64,000 nt of DNA from Wurfbainia villosa (lineage: Eukaryota > Streptophyta > Magnoliopsida > Zingiberales > Zingiberaceae). Where the stretch lies: NCBI GenBank assembly GCA_025175895.1, contig CM046003.1:95121172-95185171 (forward strand), in the 5' to 3' direction. This document shows, one piece after another, positions 1-9,930 of the stretch (within the stretch, counting starts at the first letter, position 1; each line of letters opens with the position of its first letter). The position numbers and the translations under genes were made by a program. The notes beneath the pieces are model-generated. The model was not told where the DNA came from. It did no database searches and saw nothing but the letters and a program-made list of their open reading frames with translations.

Positions 1-363
1 TTTCATGCTTTACTTTACTTTCATGTTATTTTGCATTTGACTTGTTATTTAAATTCCTGCACTTTCTTGTTTGAATATTTAGTTTGAGTTTCTTTTAATT
101 TCATCTCAATCGTAGTTTAGTTAGATTAGAGTTTGATTATGTGCATTGTCTTTTCATTTAGTGGGATTAGTCTTTTAAATCACAAACCCCCCCCCCCCCA
201 ATTTACATTAGAAAACACAAAGCAATAATGGAAATGATCCTAAGAAAACCATTCTACCGATTGCACTCATTGGGAAACTATCTGAGTCGTTCCTATGCTA
301 TATTAGTGTAGAGAGGGTTTGGTAATTAATTTGAAATGGTACCACGACAAATGACCGTTATCA
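1..363 (+). repeat. right end of an unidentified LTR (probable)
   Basis: This AT-rich, non-coding stretch has a run of 13 C at 187-199 and ends in TTATCA at 363. Directly after it, recognisable TR-GAG gag sequence begins in mid-gene without a primer-binding site. That arrangement fits the right end of a 3' or solo LTR, ending in CA, inserted into gag copy A. The left part lies outside the window, so the other terminus and the target-site duplication cannot be checked. No protein is encoded. It could instead be an old rearrangement junction. Confidence 0.35.
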
Positions 364-1507
364 CCAACTCAAGAGGAACCATCTACCTCCGGTCGAGAAG
401 ATGAAGAAGTACAAAATTCCACCACCATTGACCTAGGTAACTCAAGTAATTTAGTTAAAAATAAAAATCATATAATTTGCTTTGAGTGTATGGAATATGG
501 ACACTATAAGAACAAGTGCCCTAAGAAGGTCAAGAAAGCTCAACCGGCACCAAAGGTCAAGGATGTCGGCGCCCCAACACATAAAAGCAAGGAGCACATG
601 GTGTGCTTCAAATGCAATCAAAAAGGGCATTATAGAAGCCAATGTCATAGGGGGAGGAAGAAAGGGCAAGAAGGAGCATCAAATGTGAGGGGAGCTTCTA
701 AAGAAAACCCTAAGGTAAAATTCAATAATGCACCTTCAAATTTTAATGTTAAAAAGCATGCTTTTAATTCTCTTGCTATTGTTCATGATTATAAATAGCA
801 TGCTAGTAACAATAAAGTTTATTGTTTAGGTGCTAAGCATTAATTTATCTAAGAACAAACCTAGGAACAATAACTCTAAATCCATTCTATCTAGGGAGTC
901 CATTAAAAGGGTAGAAAACTATTTAGGCATTGACCCTAAGAAGGATAGGCATATGCCTAGAGGAAATGGTAATGCCCAAACACTCAATCAAAAATAAAAA
1001 ATTGGGCAATTGGAGTTAGAAAACTAAGCCTTGAGGTCAAGACTTGAAAAACTTGAAAATACCCTTAAGAAAATGCAAAATCAAATGCAAAGGTCAAATG
1101 GTCAAACTCTAGGATCTAGGAGTCAAAACCTAGGGTCTAGGAAGCAAGGTCCACCCAAGGATAAGAGAGGTTTGAGTCACAAACATAAGCCCAAGGAGAC
1201 CTACCATAGTGTTCCATTTGATTATGAAACTAAATCTAGGTCTAGAAAAGCCAAAGTTACTAGGGAAGTCATCCCTAAGGGTAACCATAGTAAGTGCCTA
1301 GTGGCTAAGGTTTCAAGAAAACCTAGGGAAGCCACTAAGAAAGTTACAAGGGGAGTCACCCCTAGAGTTAACTTAGGCAAGATCACAATGACCAAGGCTA
1401 CCAAGCCTAGGAGGGTATCTAGAGAAGTCATCCCTAGGGAATACCTAGTAAACCCAAGGAGCTCCAATAGGTTTTGGGTTCCTAGGAGCGTGATCGACTC
1501 ACACTAG
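364..1507 (+). pseudogene. gag: TR-GAG copy A gag (5'-truncated, broken)
   Basis: This is the remnant of a retrotransposon Gag, the structural protein that packages element RNA. The frame is open from about 370 to a stop at 796-798 and begins in the acidic linker. It contains two CCHC zinc knuckles, CFECMEYGHYKNKCP and CFKCNQKGHYRSQCH. After a degraded stretch (799-1030) the gag resumes in another frame at 1031-1507 with a leucine/lysine-rich coiled-coil segment, a basic region, and the family C-terminus NPRSSNRFWVPRSVIDSH. The N-terminal capsid-like domain is absent, cut off at 364. The same protein occurs five more times on the minus strand. The rest of this element resumes at 9931, because SIRE-1 is inserted 41 bp after the gag stop. 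Confidence 0.85.
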
Positions 1508-1548
1508 ATGGGTTAGGTTGTGTCAACCTTAAATGGATGGGTAGTTAA

Positions 1549-2876
1549 TGTTGGTGCAACAATGCCCCAAGCATTTATATGTTTTGATGTTTGGATAATC
1601 ATCTAAGTTAGGCAATGCTTTTTGATCTAATTGCAAATATGTTTAAGTGACAGGGAAATCCAAGGATGAAGACTTGATAAAAGAGAAGTCCAAGTATGAT
1701 CTTGGCAAGGAAAGTCCAAGGGACGGACTTGGCAGCATAAGACCAAGCTTGTAGTCTTGGCAGCGTAAAGTCCAAGTGAACCTTGGCAAAGGAAGACCAA
1801 GTATGATCTTGGCAAGGGAAGTCCAAGGGATGGACTTGGCAGCGTAAGACCAAGCTTGTAGTCTTGGCAGCGTAAAGTCCAAGTGAACCTTGGCAAAGGA
1901 AGTCCAAAGTAAGGTCTTGGCAGCATAAGTCCAAGCTTGTAGTCTTGGCAGCGTAAAGTCCAAGCATTGGGCAACCCAAGATATGACGAAACAGAAGGAA
2001 GCTCTTGGAAGCAAAGCACAAAGGATGAACAAGTCGCGGACTCGGAGGGATCCTGGAGGCGTAAGGCTTAATGAGGAGCTAGAAGGTTGAGTCTAGGTCT
2101 AGGGTGTAAAATCAAGTGTGAATTACTCATACTTGATGAGTATCGATCGGTCAGTCGGTGCTCGGCCGAGTCAGGTGAAACCACGACCATCGATCGGCGC
2201 TTTGGCGTTAGCGGTGATGATGTTGCAATCGATCGACTACCAACAAAGGCGTCGGATCGATCGCAAAAACGAGCACAGAGTGTAGTCGCACTCGACTGCG
2301 GCCTACGATCACTCGACTGATCACTCCATCAGTCGACTGATCACTTGGCCGTTGGAAATTACGACTACGAATCTCCGTGGAGATTGTGGTTCAGAAGTCG
2401 TTTGCTTCGGCGGCAGTCGACTGATGGTAAGCATCAGTCGACTGATCGAAGCCCAACGGGAAAAACATCCCCTCTTCTATAAAAAGGGGCCTTGGGGAGC
2501 TTGGTGAAGCTAGTGCTCTCATTCCTAACTACACCCTCGTGCTCACCAAGCTTTCCCAAGTGCTTTAGTGATTCTAAACCTCCTCTTCTCTAGATTTTAA
2601 TCTTCCATTATTGTAAAGAAGAGGAGAGCATTGTAAGATAAGGTTTCTCCACCTTGGTTCATCCAAAGGAGGTTTTAGTGAAGATTGATTAGGGCTAATC
2701 CACCTTATGGATTACCGTGGAGTAGGAGCGTCATCTCCGAACCACGTACATCGAGTGTTAGCTTTGTTTCTTGTTCTTATTTGTGTTTATATTTGTATTT
2801 CTTCCGCTAACATTTTTGTAGAAACGAAGAAAGGCTAATCACCCCCCCCCCTCTAGCCATTACAAAGATCCTAACA
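1549..2876 (+). repeat. SIRE-1 5' LTR (1328 bp)
   Basis: This LTR starts TGTTGGTGCAACAATG and ends GATCCTAACA. U3 holds an array of about 25-bp units of the form AAGTCCAAG...CTTGGCA (about 1660-1975), then a cluster of CAGTCGACTG palindromes (about 2290-2460), then a TATA box at 2478. Near the end is a C-tract followed by CTCTAGCC, a module shared by the SIRE-2 and TR-GAG LTRs. Compared with the 3' LTR it carries about 45 extra bases at 2140-2183, and the next 120 bases are scrambled between the two copies. Confidence 0.95.
2478..2485 (+). promoter_or_regulatory. TATA box of SIRE-1 5' LTR
   Basis: TATAAAAA lies downstream of the palindrome cluster and about 400 bp before the LTR end. The same box is at 9531-9538 in the 3' LTR. 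Its position between repeat-rich U3 and the conserved downstream part fits the start of R. Transcription itself is inferred. Confidence 0.7.
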
Positions 2877-2878
2877 AG

Positions 2879-2890
2879 TGGTATCAGAGT
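2879..2890 (+). other. SIRE-1 primer-binding site (initiator Met tRNA)
   Basis: TGGTATCAGAGT starts 2 bp after the 5' LTR. It is complementary to the 3' end of plant initiator methionine tRNA apart from the last base, which is T where C is expected. It would prime minus-strand DNA synthesis. Confidence 0.9.
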
Positions 2891-3003
2891 CCGGATAGCT
2901 TGGAAGATTTCACCATCAACCAAGGCATCAATAGCTCTTCAAGAGGGATATAGCCAAGCCACCACTCTTCGATGGGAGTCACTTTGCATATTGGAAAGGT
3001 AGG

Positions 3004-4503
3004 ATGAAGTATTATCTAATGAGCAATATTGAAATTTGGCATAGTATTGTAGATGGCTTCGAGGAACCGGTGGATGAACATGGAAACCCTATTCCAAGCA
3101 AGGATTGGACAAGGGAAATGAACCGGAAGTTCGAATCAAATGCAAAGGCGGTACTGACCATCCAATGTGGCATTACAATGGAGCAACTCAACAAGGTGGG
3201 GCCTTTCGAATCCTCCAAGGAATTATGGGAAAAGCTCATTGAGCTAAATGAAGAATCCAAGGAGTCAAAGAGGGCCAAGAAGGACTTACTAATTGGACAA
3301 CTTCAAGCCTTCCAAATGAAGATGCATGAAACCGTAAGCCAAATGCATGGAAGGTTCAAGGAGATTGTGAATGGACTCCACATCATAGGTGAGCGAGTTG
3401 ACAACCGGGACTTGGTAAGGTATATTCTTCAAGCATTTCCTAGAAATTCTTTATGGACTTCTATAGTTGATGCCATTAAGGTAACTAGGGATCTTTCTCA
3501 AATTAAAATTGATGAATTATTTTGTGAGTTTGAATTGCATGAGCAAACTAACATGTCTTCTAAGGAAAAGGGTTTAGCTCTATTTGTTGAGAAGAAAGAA
3601 AGGAAAGTGGTGTCATCATCATCCGAGTTGGAGCGTGAGTCAAGTAGTGATGGAGATTCGGCTAGTGAGATGGCCCATTTTGTCAAGAAGTTCCTTAGAA
3701 AATCAAAGGAATTCAAGAATAGAGAAGCAAGAAAGGGGTCCCATTCTTCAAGAGGTAAAATTAGTGGTAATTCAAATTTTAACAATAATGTAATTTGCCA
3801 TGCTTGCAATAAGAAGGGGCACATAAAGCCAAATTGCCCGGAGCTAAAGAAGAAGGAAGAAAAAGAAAAGAAAAAGAAGGACAAGAAGGAGAAGAAGAAG
3901 GAGGAGGCCATGGTGGCTCAAACCACATGGGACACACCAAGTGTTGAAGATTCTTCCTCCAATGATGAACTTTGCCACATCACACGCCATGTGGCACTCA
4001 TGGCCCTAGGAGATGACTCCGGCACATCAAGCCAAGAAGAAGGCTCCTCAAGTGATGAATCGTCATCTAGTGACGATGAGGTAATGAACTCTCCTAAAGT
4101 TAAGCTTCTTTATAAATCAATTTTCTATCTTAAAGAAGCTCTAGATAAGTCTAAATCTAAGGTTAAGAGCATGAAGGTAGAACTAAAGGCCATTAGGAAT
4201 GAAAAACCTTCACATGTTGATTCTTGCATGCTTAAGGAAGAGAATGACAAACTTAAGGATGAGGTTAGTGAATTAAAAGCATGTTTAGAGAAATTTTCAA
4301 ATGGCTCAAAATATCTTGATATGATCCTTAGTCGACAAAGAGTCATTTACAACAAGGCCGGTTTAGGATATAAGTCAAAGGAAAAAGAAGTTGCTTATAT
4401 TTCATTGATTAATAGGAAAGCATGGGTACCTAAGAAGTTTTTACTTAATGTTACCGGTCCAAATGTTTGGGTACCAAAAGCTTGTGTTTTTCATGTGATT
4501 TAG
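3004..4503 (+). CDS. gag: SIRE-1 Gag, single zinc knuckle
   Basis: This open frame of 499 codons encodes the nucleocapsid-forming Gag. The first about 180 residues are the copia-type gag domain (UBN2/DUF4219 class), with LWEKLIELNEES and the NRDLVRYILQAFP segment. A single CCHC knuckle, CHACNKKGHIKPNCP, sits near residue 265. A Lys/Glu-rich tract, an acidic Ser-rich linker and a coiled coil (about 375-430) follow. The C-terminus carries WVPKKF and NVWVPKACVFHVI. The ATG at 3004 is internal to the domain: the same frame is open back to 2935 and carries conserved residues (FDGSHFAYWKG), so the true start is lost or frameshifted upstream. The frame ends in TAG (4501-4503), and pol continues in the same frame at 4504. 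TR-GAG gags end at the matching place. Confidence 0.85.
   Translation: MKYYLMSNIEIWHSIVDGFEEPVDEHGNPIPSKDWTREMNRKFESNAKAVLTIQCGITMEQLNKVGPFESSKELWEKLIELNEESKESKRAKKDLLIGQLQAFQMKMHETVSQMHGRFKEIVNGLHIIGERVDNRDLVRYILQAFPRNSLWTSIVDAIKVTRDLSQIKIDELFCEFELHEQTNMSSKEKGLALFVEKKERKVVSSSSELERESSSDGDSASEMAHFVKKFLRKSKEFKNREARKGSHSSRGKISGNSNFNNNVICHACNKKGHIKPNCPELKKKEEKEKKKKDKKEKKKEEAMVAQTTWDTPSVEDSSSNDELCHITRHVALMALGDDSGTSSQEEGSSSDESSSSDDEVMNSPKVKLLYKSIFYLKEALDKSKSKVKSMKVELKAIRNEKPSHVDSCMLKEENDKLKDEVSELKACLEKFSNGSKYLDMILSRQRVIYNKAGLGYKSKEKEVAYISLINRKAWVPKKFLLNVTGPNVWVPKACVFHVI
4081..4503 (+). other. putative gag-pol intron of SIRE-1 (hypothesis)
   Basis: The junction GAG|GTAATG at 4080/4081 could be a splice donor. 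The U-rich stretch before ATTTAG|G at 4503/4504 could be the acceptor, and its AG is part of the gag stop codon. Both junctions fall between codons of the same frame, so removing 4081-4503 would remove the stop and join gag to protease in frame. The donor is only fair. The same arrangement, with a stronger donor, is seen in SIRE-2. Stop-codon readthrough is the main alternative. Confidence 0.35.
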
Positions 4504-5670
4504 GTAGGAGAGCAAGGTATGTGGATTGTGGATAGCGGTTGCTCAACACATATGACCGGGGATGTGAGCAATTTCTCCACAATTAAGTATGTGAAGAAGG
4601 GAGCGGTGTCTTTTGGAAATAGTGGAAAACTCAAGATATTAGGTAGAGGTACAATTGAGGTATCCCCCAAAATTATCATTCACAAAGTTTTACTAGTTGA
4701 AAATATGAAATTTAATTTATTAAGTGTTAGTCAACTTTGTGATGCAAACTATCATGTCTCTTTTGAATCCTCTAAATGCATGATTAGACACAAGGAATTA
4801 AATGATTGTATGTTGTTTGGATATAGGAAATCAAATATCTATTATGTTGATCTTTCATATGCTTCTAACATTTCTACTAAGTGTCTTGTTGCAAAAGAAG
4901 AAGAGAGTTGGCTATGGCATAGGAGATTGGGGCACATCAACATGAAAAACATAGCCAAGGTAGCCAAGATGGAGTTGGTCAAAGGGCTACCAAAGATCAA
5001 GTATGTCAAGAACAAAATGTGTGATGCATGCCAAGAAGGAAAACAAACCAAGGCATCACACAAAGGTAAAACCTTAACTAATACCTCTTTACCATTAGAA
5101 TTATTGCATCTTGACTTATTTGATTGCCATAGTACTCCGTCTTTAAGTGGTAACAAATATTGTTTGGTTATAGTAGATGATTTTTATAGGTATACTTGGG
5201 TCTACTTTATGAAACATAAGGATGATACCTTATAAATAATCATAGGATTTAGTAAAAGGGTTGAAAATGAAAAGAGTCTCAAAATCAACCGGATCCGTAG
5301 TGATCATGGTGGTGAATTTGAGAATTCAAAATTTTCACAATTTTGTTTAGAGCAAGGGTACAAGCATGAGTTCTCTTGTCCTAGAACACCTCAACAAAAT
5401 GGGGTGGTGGAAAGGAGAAATCGTGCCCTACAAGAGGCGGCTAGGACTATGCTTAATGCATATTCTCTACCTAGCTACTTGTGGGCGGAAGCGGTTAATA
5501 TCGCTTTCTATATCCAAAATAGGATTCAAATCCATAGGTTTTTAGGAAAGACACCATTTGAATTATGGAATGGGACTATTCCCACAATTCATTATTTCAA
5601 AGTCTTTGGATGTAAAGTTTATATTCTAAACACCAAAGATAACTTAGAAAAATTTGAATCCAAAGGATGA
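4504..5670 (+). pseudogene. pol: SIRE-1 protease and integrase (broken)
   Basis: This is the first half of Pol, in frame with gag after the TAG. The aspartic protease motif VDSGCSTHMTG is near 4528. The pre-integrase zinc domain has the H..H..C..C pattern (HRRLGHINMKN, then CDACQEGKQ). The integrase core follows with catalytic Asp in LLHLDLFD, Asp in IRSDHGGEFEN and Glu in NGVVERRNRALQEAAR. Two lesions are visible: an in-frame TAA at 5233-5235 just after MKHKDDTL, and loss of frame near 5655-5670, after which the next domain continues in frame +2. The protease and integrase catalytic residues are all still present. This enzyme would cut the polyprotein and insert the cDNA. Confidence 0.9.
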
Positions 5671-7597
5671 GGGAATCCTAGTTGGATACTCATCCACAAG
5701 TAGAGGGTATAGAGTCTACAATAAGATAACCCAAGGGATTGAGGAATCCTCTAATGTTCAATTTGATGAAACCACTAGTACCTACCCTAGAAAGTCCTCC
5801 ATTGATAAAGATATTAATGACAATAATCAAGACATTATCCAAAAACTTCAAAATTTGACCATAAGGGGTAATGATCAAGGGGGAGGAAGAGGAGATTCCG
5901 ATGATGAAAGGAGGGTACAAGATAACAATGATCAATTTGAAACCCCTTCTAGAACCCTAAGAATTCATCAAGATCATCCAATTGACCAAATAATAGGAGA
6001 TCTATCTCAAGGAGTAAGAACTAGGTCATTTCATAGAGCTCCTACTAGTCAAATAGCTCTTATTTCACAAATTGAGCCCAAATCGATCAATGATGCATTA
6101 CATGATCCGGATTGGATTTTGGCAATGCAAGATGAATTGGCTCAATTTGAGAGGAGTCAAGTATGGGAGTTAGTACCTAGACCCAATGATAGCACCATAA
6201 TTACTACAAGATGGGTCTTTAGGAATAAGCTAGATGACCAAGGAAATATCACTAGAAATAAGGCTAGGTTGGTTGCTAAGGGATTCAATCAAGTTGAGGG
6301 GCTTGATTATGATGAGACTTATGCCCCGGTTGCTAGATTACAATCTATTAGAATTCTCTTAGGGTATGCTTCCTATATGGGATTTAAACTTTACCAAATG
6401 GATGTTAAATCGGCATTCTTAAATGGTTATATTAAGGAGGAAGTATATGTAGAGCAACCACCCAGGTTTGAGAACATAGATTATCCAAACCACGTATATA
6501 AGCTTAGGAAAGCATTATATGGGTTAAAACAAGCTCTGGCATGGTATGAAAGATTGTCATCTTTCTTAATTTCTAAGGATTTTAGAAGAGGCCAAGTAGA
6601 TCAAACCTTGTTTATAAAGTCAACATTAAAGGATATCTTTATAGCCCAAATATATGTTGATGACATTATTTTTGGGTCAACAAATGATGATCTTCTTCAA
6701 GACTTTATAAAAAACATGGAAAATGAATTTGAAATGAGTTTAGTTGGAGAGCTCAACTTTTTCCTAGGGTTACAAGTCAAACAAACCAATGAAGGTATTC
6801 ATATTTATCAAACCAAATATACAAATGAAATGATCAAGAAATTTGGTTTGGAAAATGCCAAAATTGTAACCACTCCCATGGCCACTAGCACTAGAATAGA
6901 TAGTGATCATGATGGCAAATCAATTGATCTTAAACTTTATAGGAGTATGATTGGTAGCCTACTATACCTAACCGCTAGTAGACCCGATATTTTATTTATG
7001 GTAGGTATGTGTGCAAGATACCAATCTTGTGCCAAAGAATCACATTTAGTAGCCGTTAAGAGAATTTTAAGATATATTAAAGGCACCCTAAATGTAGGAC
7101 TTTGGTATCCTAGGACTAGGTCCTTTGAGTTGCTTGGCTATACCGATTCCGATTATGCCGGATGCAAATTGGATAGGAAGAGTACTAGTGGTGGATGCCA
7201 ATCTCTTGGGTCTTCCCTAGTTAGTTGGAGTAGTAGGAAGCAACATTGTGTTGCTTTATCAACCACCGAAGCCGAATATGTGGCTATGGGTGGTTGTGTA
7301 GCTCAATTACTTTGGATGAGACATACTCTTGTGGACTATGAGCTACACTACTCTAACATTAAAGTTTATTGTGATAATGTGAGTACCATCAACTTGACCA
7401 AAAATTCGGTACATCACTCTAGGACTAAGCACATTGAAGTGAAACATCACTTCATAAGAGATCATGTGGCAAGAGGGGACATTGAACTTAATTATGTAGA
7501 ATCTAAGTCTAACCTTGCTGATATCTTCACCAAAGTTCTTCCCGAAATCGAATTTTCATCATTAAGGAGAGAGCTTGGTATGTGCTTTGTAGAGTAA
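5654..7597 (+). CDS. pol: SIRE-1 reverse transcriptase and RNase H
   Basis: The frame is open for 647 codons, in a different frame from integrase because of the upstream frameshift, so it lacks its own start. It begins with the end of integrase (GILVGYSSTSRGYRVYN) and a variable linker. RT follows, with TRWVFRNKLDDQG, KARLVAKGFNQVEGLDYDET, QMDVKSAFLNGY and the catalytic YVDDIIFGS. The block LYGLKQALAWYERL is one codon shorter than the matching place in SIRE-2 (LYGLKQAPRA...), which may damage the enzyme. RNase H has GYTDSDYAGC, STTEAEYVAMGG and HSRTKHIEVKHHF, and the frame ends with ADIFTKVLP and LRRELGMCFVE. It would convert the RNA template into double-stranded cDNA. Confidence 0.93.
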   Translation: MNPKDEGILVGYSSTSRGYRVYNKITQGIEESSNVQFDETTSTYPRKSSIDKDINDNNQDIIQKLQNLTIRGNDQGGGRGDSDDERRVQDNNDQFETPSRTLRIHQDHPIDQIIGDLSQGVRTRSFHRAPTSQIALISQIEPKSINDALHDPDWILAMQDELAQFERSQVWELVPRPNDSTIITTRWVFRNKLDDQGNITRNKARLVAKGFNQVEGLDYDETYAPVARLQSIRILLGYASYMGFKLYQMDVKSAFLNGYIKEEVYVEQPPRFENIDYPNHVYKLRKALYGLKQALAWYERLSSFLISKDFRRGQVDQTLFIKSTLKDIFIAQIYVDDIIFGSTNDDLLQDFIKNMENEFEMSLVGELNFFLGLQVKQTNEGIHIYQTKYTNEMIKKFGLENAKIVTTPMATSTRIDSDHDGKSIDLKLYRSMIGSLLYLTASRPDILFMVGMCARYQSCAKESHLVAVKRILRYIKGTLNVGLWYPRTRSFELLGYTDSDYAGCKLDRKSTSGGCQSLGSSLVSWSSRKQHCVALSTTEAEYVAMGGCVAQLLWMRHTLVDYELHYSNIKVYCDNVSTINLTKNSVHHSRTKHIEVKHHFIRDHVARGDIELNYVESKSNLADIFTKVLPEIEFSSLRRELGMCFVE

Positions 7598-8633
7598 AAG
7601 TCTAGGTTTGCATGATCTCATATTCATATGTTAGTATTATACCTTGATACATCTCACAAAAAGCCTTAAGAAACCTTGATTTTTGTATTGAGACACTTAG
7701 AAACATGTGAGATGATAGGGAAGGTGTACTTGGCTCATCATGCTTGTTATGATGCATTACTATGAGCCAATGATACACCTAGAGACATAAATACTTAATG
7801 GACCAATCATTGGGAAGGCTTGTATTCAAGTAATGAATACATAGCTCTAAGAACATGGTTGGAAATTCCAAATCATATATATTTTAAACTATGTTCATTA
7901 TATTTTGAAAAACAGTTTTCAAGTGGAAGACAAAAGTGATACAAAGTTTGCAAAACCATTAGAACTTTTGTTAGTTTCCAAGTTTGTACCAATCTCGAAA
8001 TCTGGAAAACATATATTTTTCAAAATATTTTTCCTGGATAAAGTATGATTTCAGAAATGTGTACGCAAAATTTTGTGATTTTTCGAGACCTCTGGAATTT
8101 CTACCGCATTTCTGAAGTTGGGTTGAAAAGGCTGAAATTCGGATTTCAGGCCTAGCAGTCGGCTGGTTCAGAAACCAGTCAACTGATACTCTGTATTTTC
8201 TGATAAATAGCCTAAATTCTCTGATATTTAGTGTATCTTTTATATCCTACAACTATAGCATGATAATATTGAGTATAAACAATTTGTAGGACTGGTTAAT
8301 GCAATGTTTTAGGGGGAGTTTCTTACAATATATCTTTTTCATCCCCAAACCTACATTGTTGGTGCAAAGTTAGGATTTAACTTTCCAATTCTTGTTATGC
8401 TTTGCTTCAAATGGTATTCCCACATCATAAAGCATATCTTGGATTAAGGGGGAGCTTAATTTCAATCTTATACCTTAGTCCAAGATTCAACACCTTTAAC
8501 TCGTTCATTTTTGAATCCTTCTCTTTTTGATGTATGTCAAAGGGGGAGAAGGAATGTTTAAGTTAGAATTCATATTGAAAATATGATTATGTGTGTATCT
8601 TTAAAGACCTAACTTAAATGATTGTCAAACATC
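7598..8633 (+). other. SIRE-1 non-coding 3' region
   Basis: No reading frame is supported between the RNase H stop and the polypurine tract. The region is AT-rich and resembles the 3' non-coding regions of the TR-GAG copies (ACATGTGAGAT blocks, ATACAAAGTTTG). It contains a small palindrome cluster around 8155-8195. Three extra AGGGGGAG tracts (about 8313, 8446 and 8538) precede the functional polypurine tract. No env-like ORF was found. Confidence 0.8.
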
Positions 8634-8646
8634 AAAAAGGGGGAGA
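8634..8646 (+). other. SIRE-1 polypurine tract
   Basis: AAAAAGGGGGAGA lies 1 bp before the 3' LTR and would prime plus-strand synthesis. The wider context ATCAAAAAGGGGGAGAT is identical at the TR-GAG 3' ends and nearly so in SIRE-2. Confidence 0.85.
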
Positions 8647-8647
8647 T

Positions 8648-9930
8648 TGTTGGTGCAACAATGCCCCAAGCATTTATATGTTTTGATGTTTGGATAATCA
8701 TCTAAGTTAGGCAATGCTTTGTGATCTAATTGCAAATATGTTTAAGTAACAGGGAAATCCAAGGATGAAGACTTGGTAAAAGAGAAGTACAAGTATGATC
8801 TTGGCAAGGAAAGTCCAAGGGACGGACTTGGAAGCATAAGACCAAGCTTGTAGTCTTGGCAGCGTAAAGTCCAAGTGAACCTTGGCAAAGGAAGACCAAG
8901 TATGATCTTGGCAAGGGAAGTCCAAGGGATGGACTTGGCAGCGTAAGACCAAGCTTGTAGTCTTGGCAGCGTAAAGTCCAAGTGAACCTTGGCAAAGGAA
9001 GTCCAAAGTAAGGTCTTGGCAGCATAAGTCCAAGCTTGTAGTCTTGGCAGCGTAAAGTCCAAGCATTTGGCAACCCAAGATATGACGAAACCGAAGGAAG
9101 CTCTTGGAAGCAAAGCGCAAAGGATGAACAAGTCGCGGACTCGGAGGGATCCTGGAGGCGTAAGGCTTAATGAGGAGCTAGAAGGTTGAGTCTAGGTCTA
9201 GGGTGTAAAATCAAATGTGAATTACTCATAAGGTGAAACCACGACCATCGATCGCGATGTGATCGGATCGATGTTGCAATCGATCGGCCGACCGCCAACA
9301 GGGGCGATCGCCGATCAGCGCAAAAACGAGCACAGAGTGTAGTCGCACTCGACTGCGACCTACGATCACTCGACTGATCACTCCATCAGTCGACTGATCA
9401 CTTGGCCGTTGGAAATTGGGGCTACGAATCTCCGCGGAGATTGTGGTTCGGTCGTTGCTTGGCGGCGCAATGATCGATGGTAAGCATCAGTCGACTGATC
9501 GAAGCCCAACGGGAAAAACATCCCCTCTTCTATAAAAAGGGGCCTTGGGGAGCTTGGTGAAGCTAGTGCTCTCATTCCTAACTACACCCTCGTGCTCACC
9601 AAGCTTTCCCAAGTGCTTTAGTGATTCTAAACCTCCTCTTCTCTAGATTTTAATCTTCCATTATTGTAAAGAAGAGGAGAGCATTGTAAGATAAGGTTTC
9701 TCCACCTTGGTTCATCCAAAGGAGGTTTTAGTAAAGATTGATTAGAGCTAATCCACCTTACGGATTACCGTGGAGTAGGAGCGTCATCTCCCAACCACGT
9801 ACATCGGGTGTTAGCTTTGTTTCTTATTCTTATTTGTGTTTATATTTGTATTGCTTCCGCTAACGTTTTTGTAGAAACGAAGAAAGGCTAATCACCCCCC
9901 CCCCCTCTAGCCATTACAAAGATCCTAACA
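8648..9930 (+). repeat. SIRE-1 3' LTR (1283 bp)
   Basis: This copy matches 1549-2876 from TGTTGGTGCAACAATG to GATCCTAACA. The CCAAG/CTTGG array is at about 8755-9075, the palindrome cluster at about 9340-9510 and the TATA box at 9531-9538. It lacks the 45-bp segment found in the 5' LTR. At 9250-9330 and 9430-9480 the sequence differs in blocks, with CGATCG-rich text where the partner has other bases. GTTAA follows directly. Confidence 0.95.

Larger units (their letters stand above)
1549..9930 (+). mobile_element. SIRE-1: full-length Ty1/copia element, SIRE/Maximus lineage
   Basis: The element is bounded by LTRs 1549-2876 and 8648-9930 that start TGTTGGTGCA and end CCTAACA. The 5-bp target-site duplication GTTAA is at 1544-1548 and 9931-9935. 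The order is LTR, Met-tRNA primer site, gag, protease, integrase, reverse transcriptase, RNase H, long non-coding 3' region, polypurine tract, LTR. The copia order (integrase before RT) and the RT block around VDDIIFGSTN place it in the SIRE/Maximus lineage. It is inserted in the 3' part of TR-GAG copy A: removing it and one GTTAA restores the sequence seen uninterrupted in the other copies. A stop in integrase, a frameshift near 5660 and a missing RT codon suggest this copy is not autonomous today. No env-like frame was seen. Confidence 0.95.

Noticed and set aside
1608..2032. Three overlapping minus-strand frames of 129-137 codons across the SIRE-1 LTR (also 8707-9131, 25404-26033 and plus-strand 15789-16283)
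   Set aside because: They are open in several frames at once because the tandem unit lacks stop codons; they sit in U3 arrays and show no protein-like conservation.
2841..2852. C-tracts near LTR ends as G-quadruplex candidates
   Set aside because: Each is a single run without the four spaced G-runs needed on the other strand, and it is simply the conserved LTR-end module.
3498..3911. 137-codon minus-strand frame rich in Phe and Ser
   Set aside because: It is the antisense of the Lys/Glu-rich stretch of SIRE-1 gag.
8155..8647. Possible env-like ORF downstream of SIRE-1 pol
   Set aside because: Stops occur in all frames between the RNase H end and the polypurine tract; only non-coding family sequence is seen.
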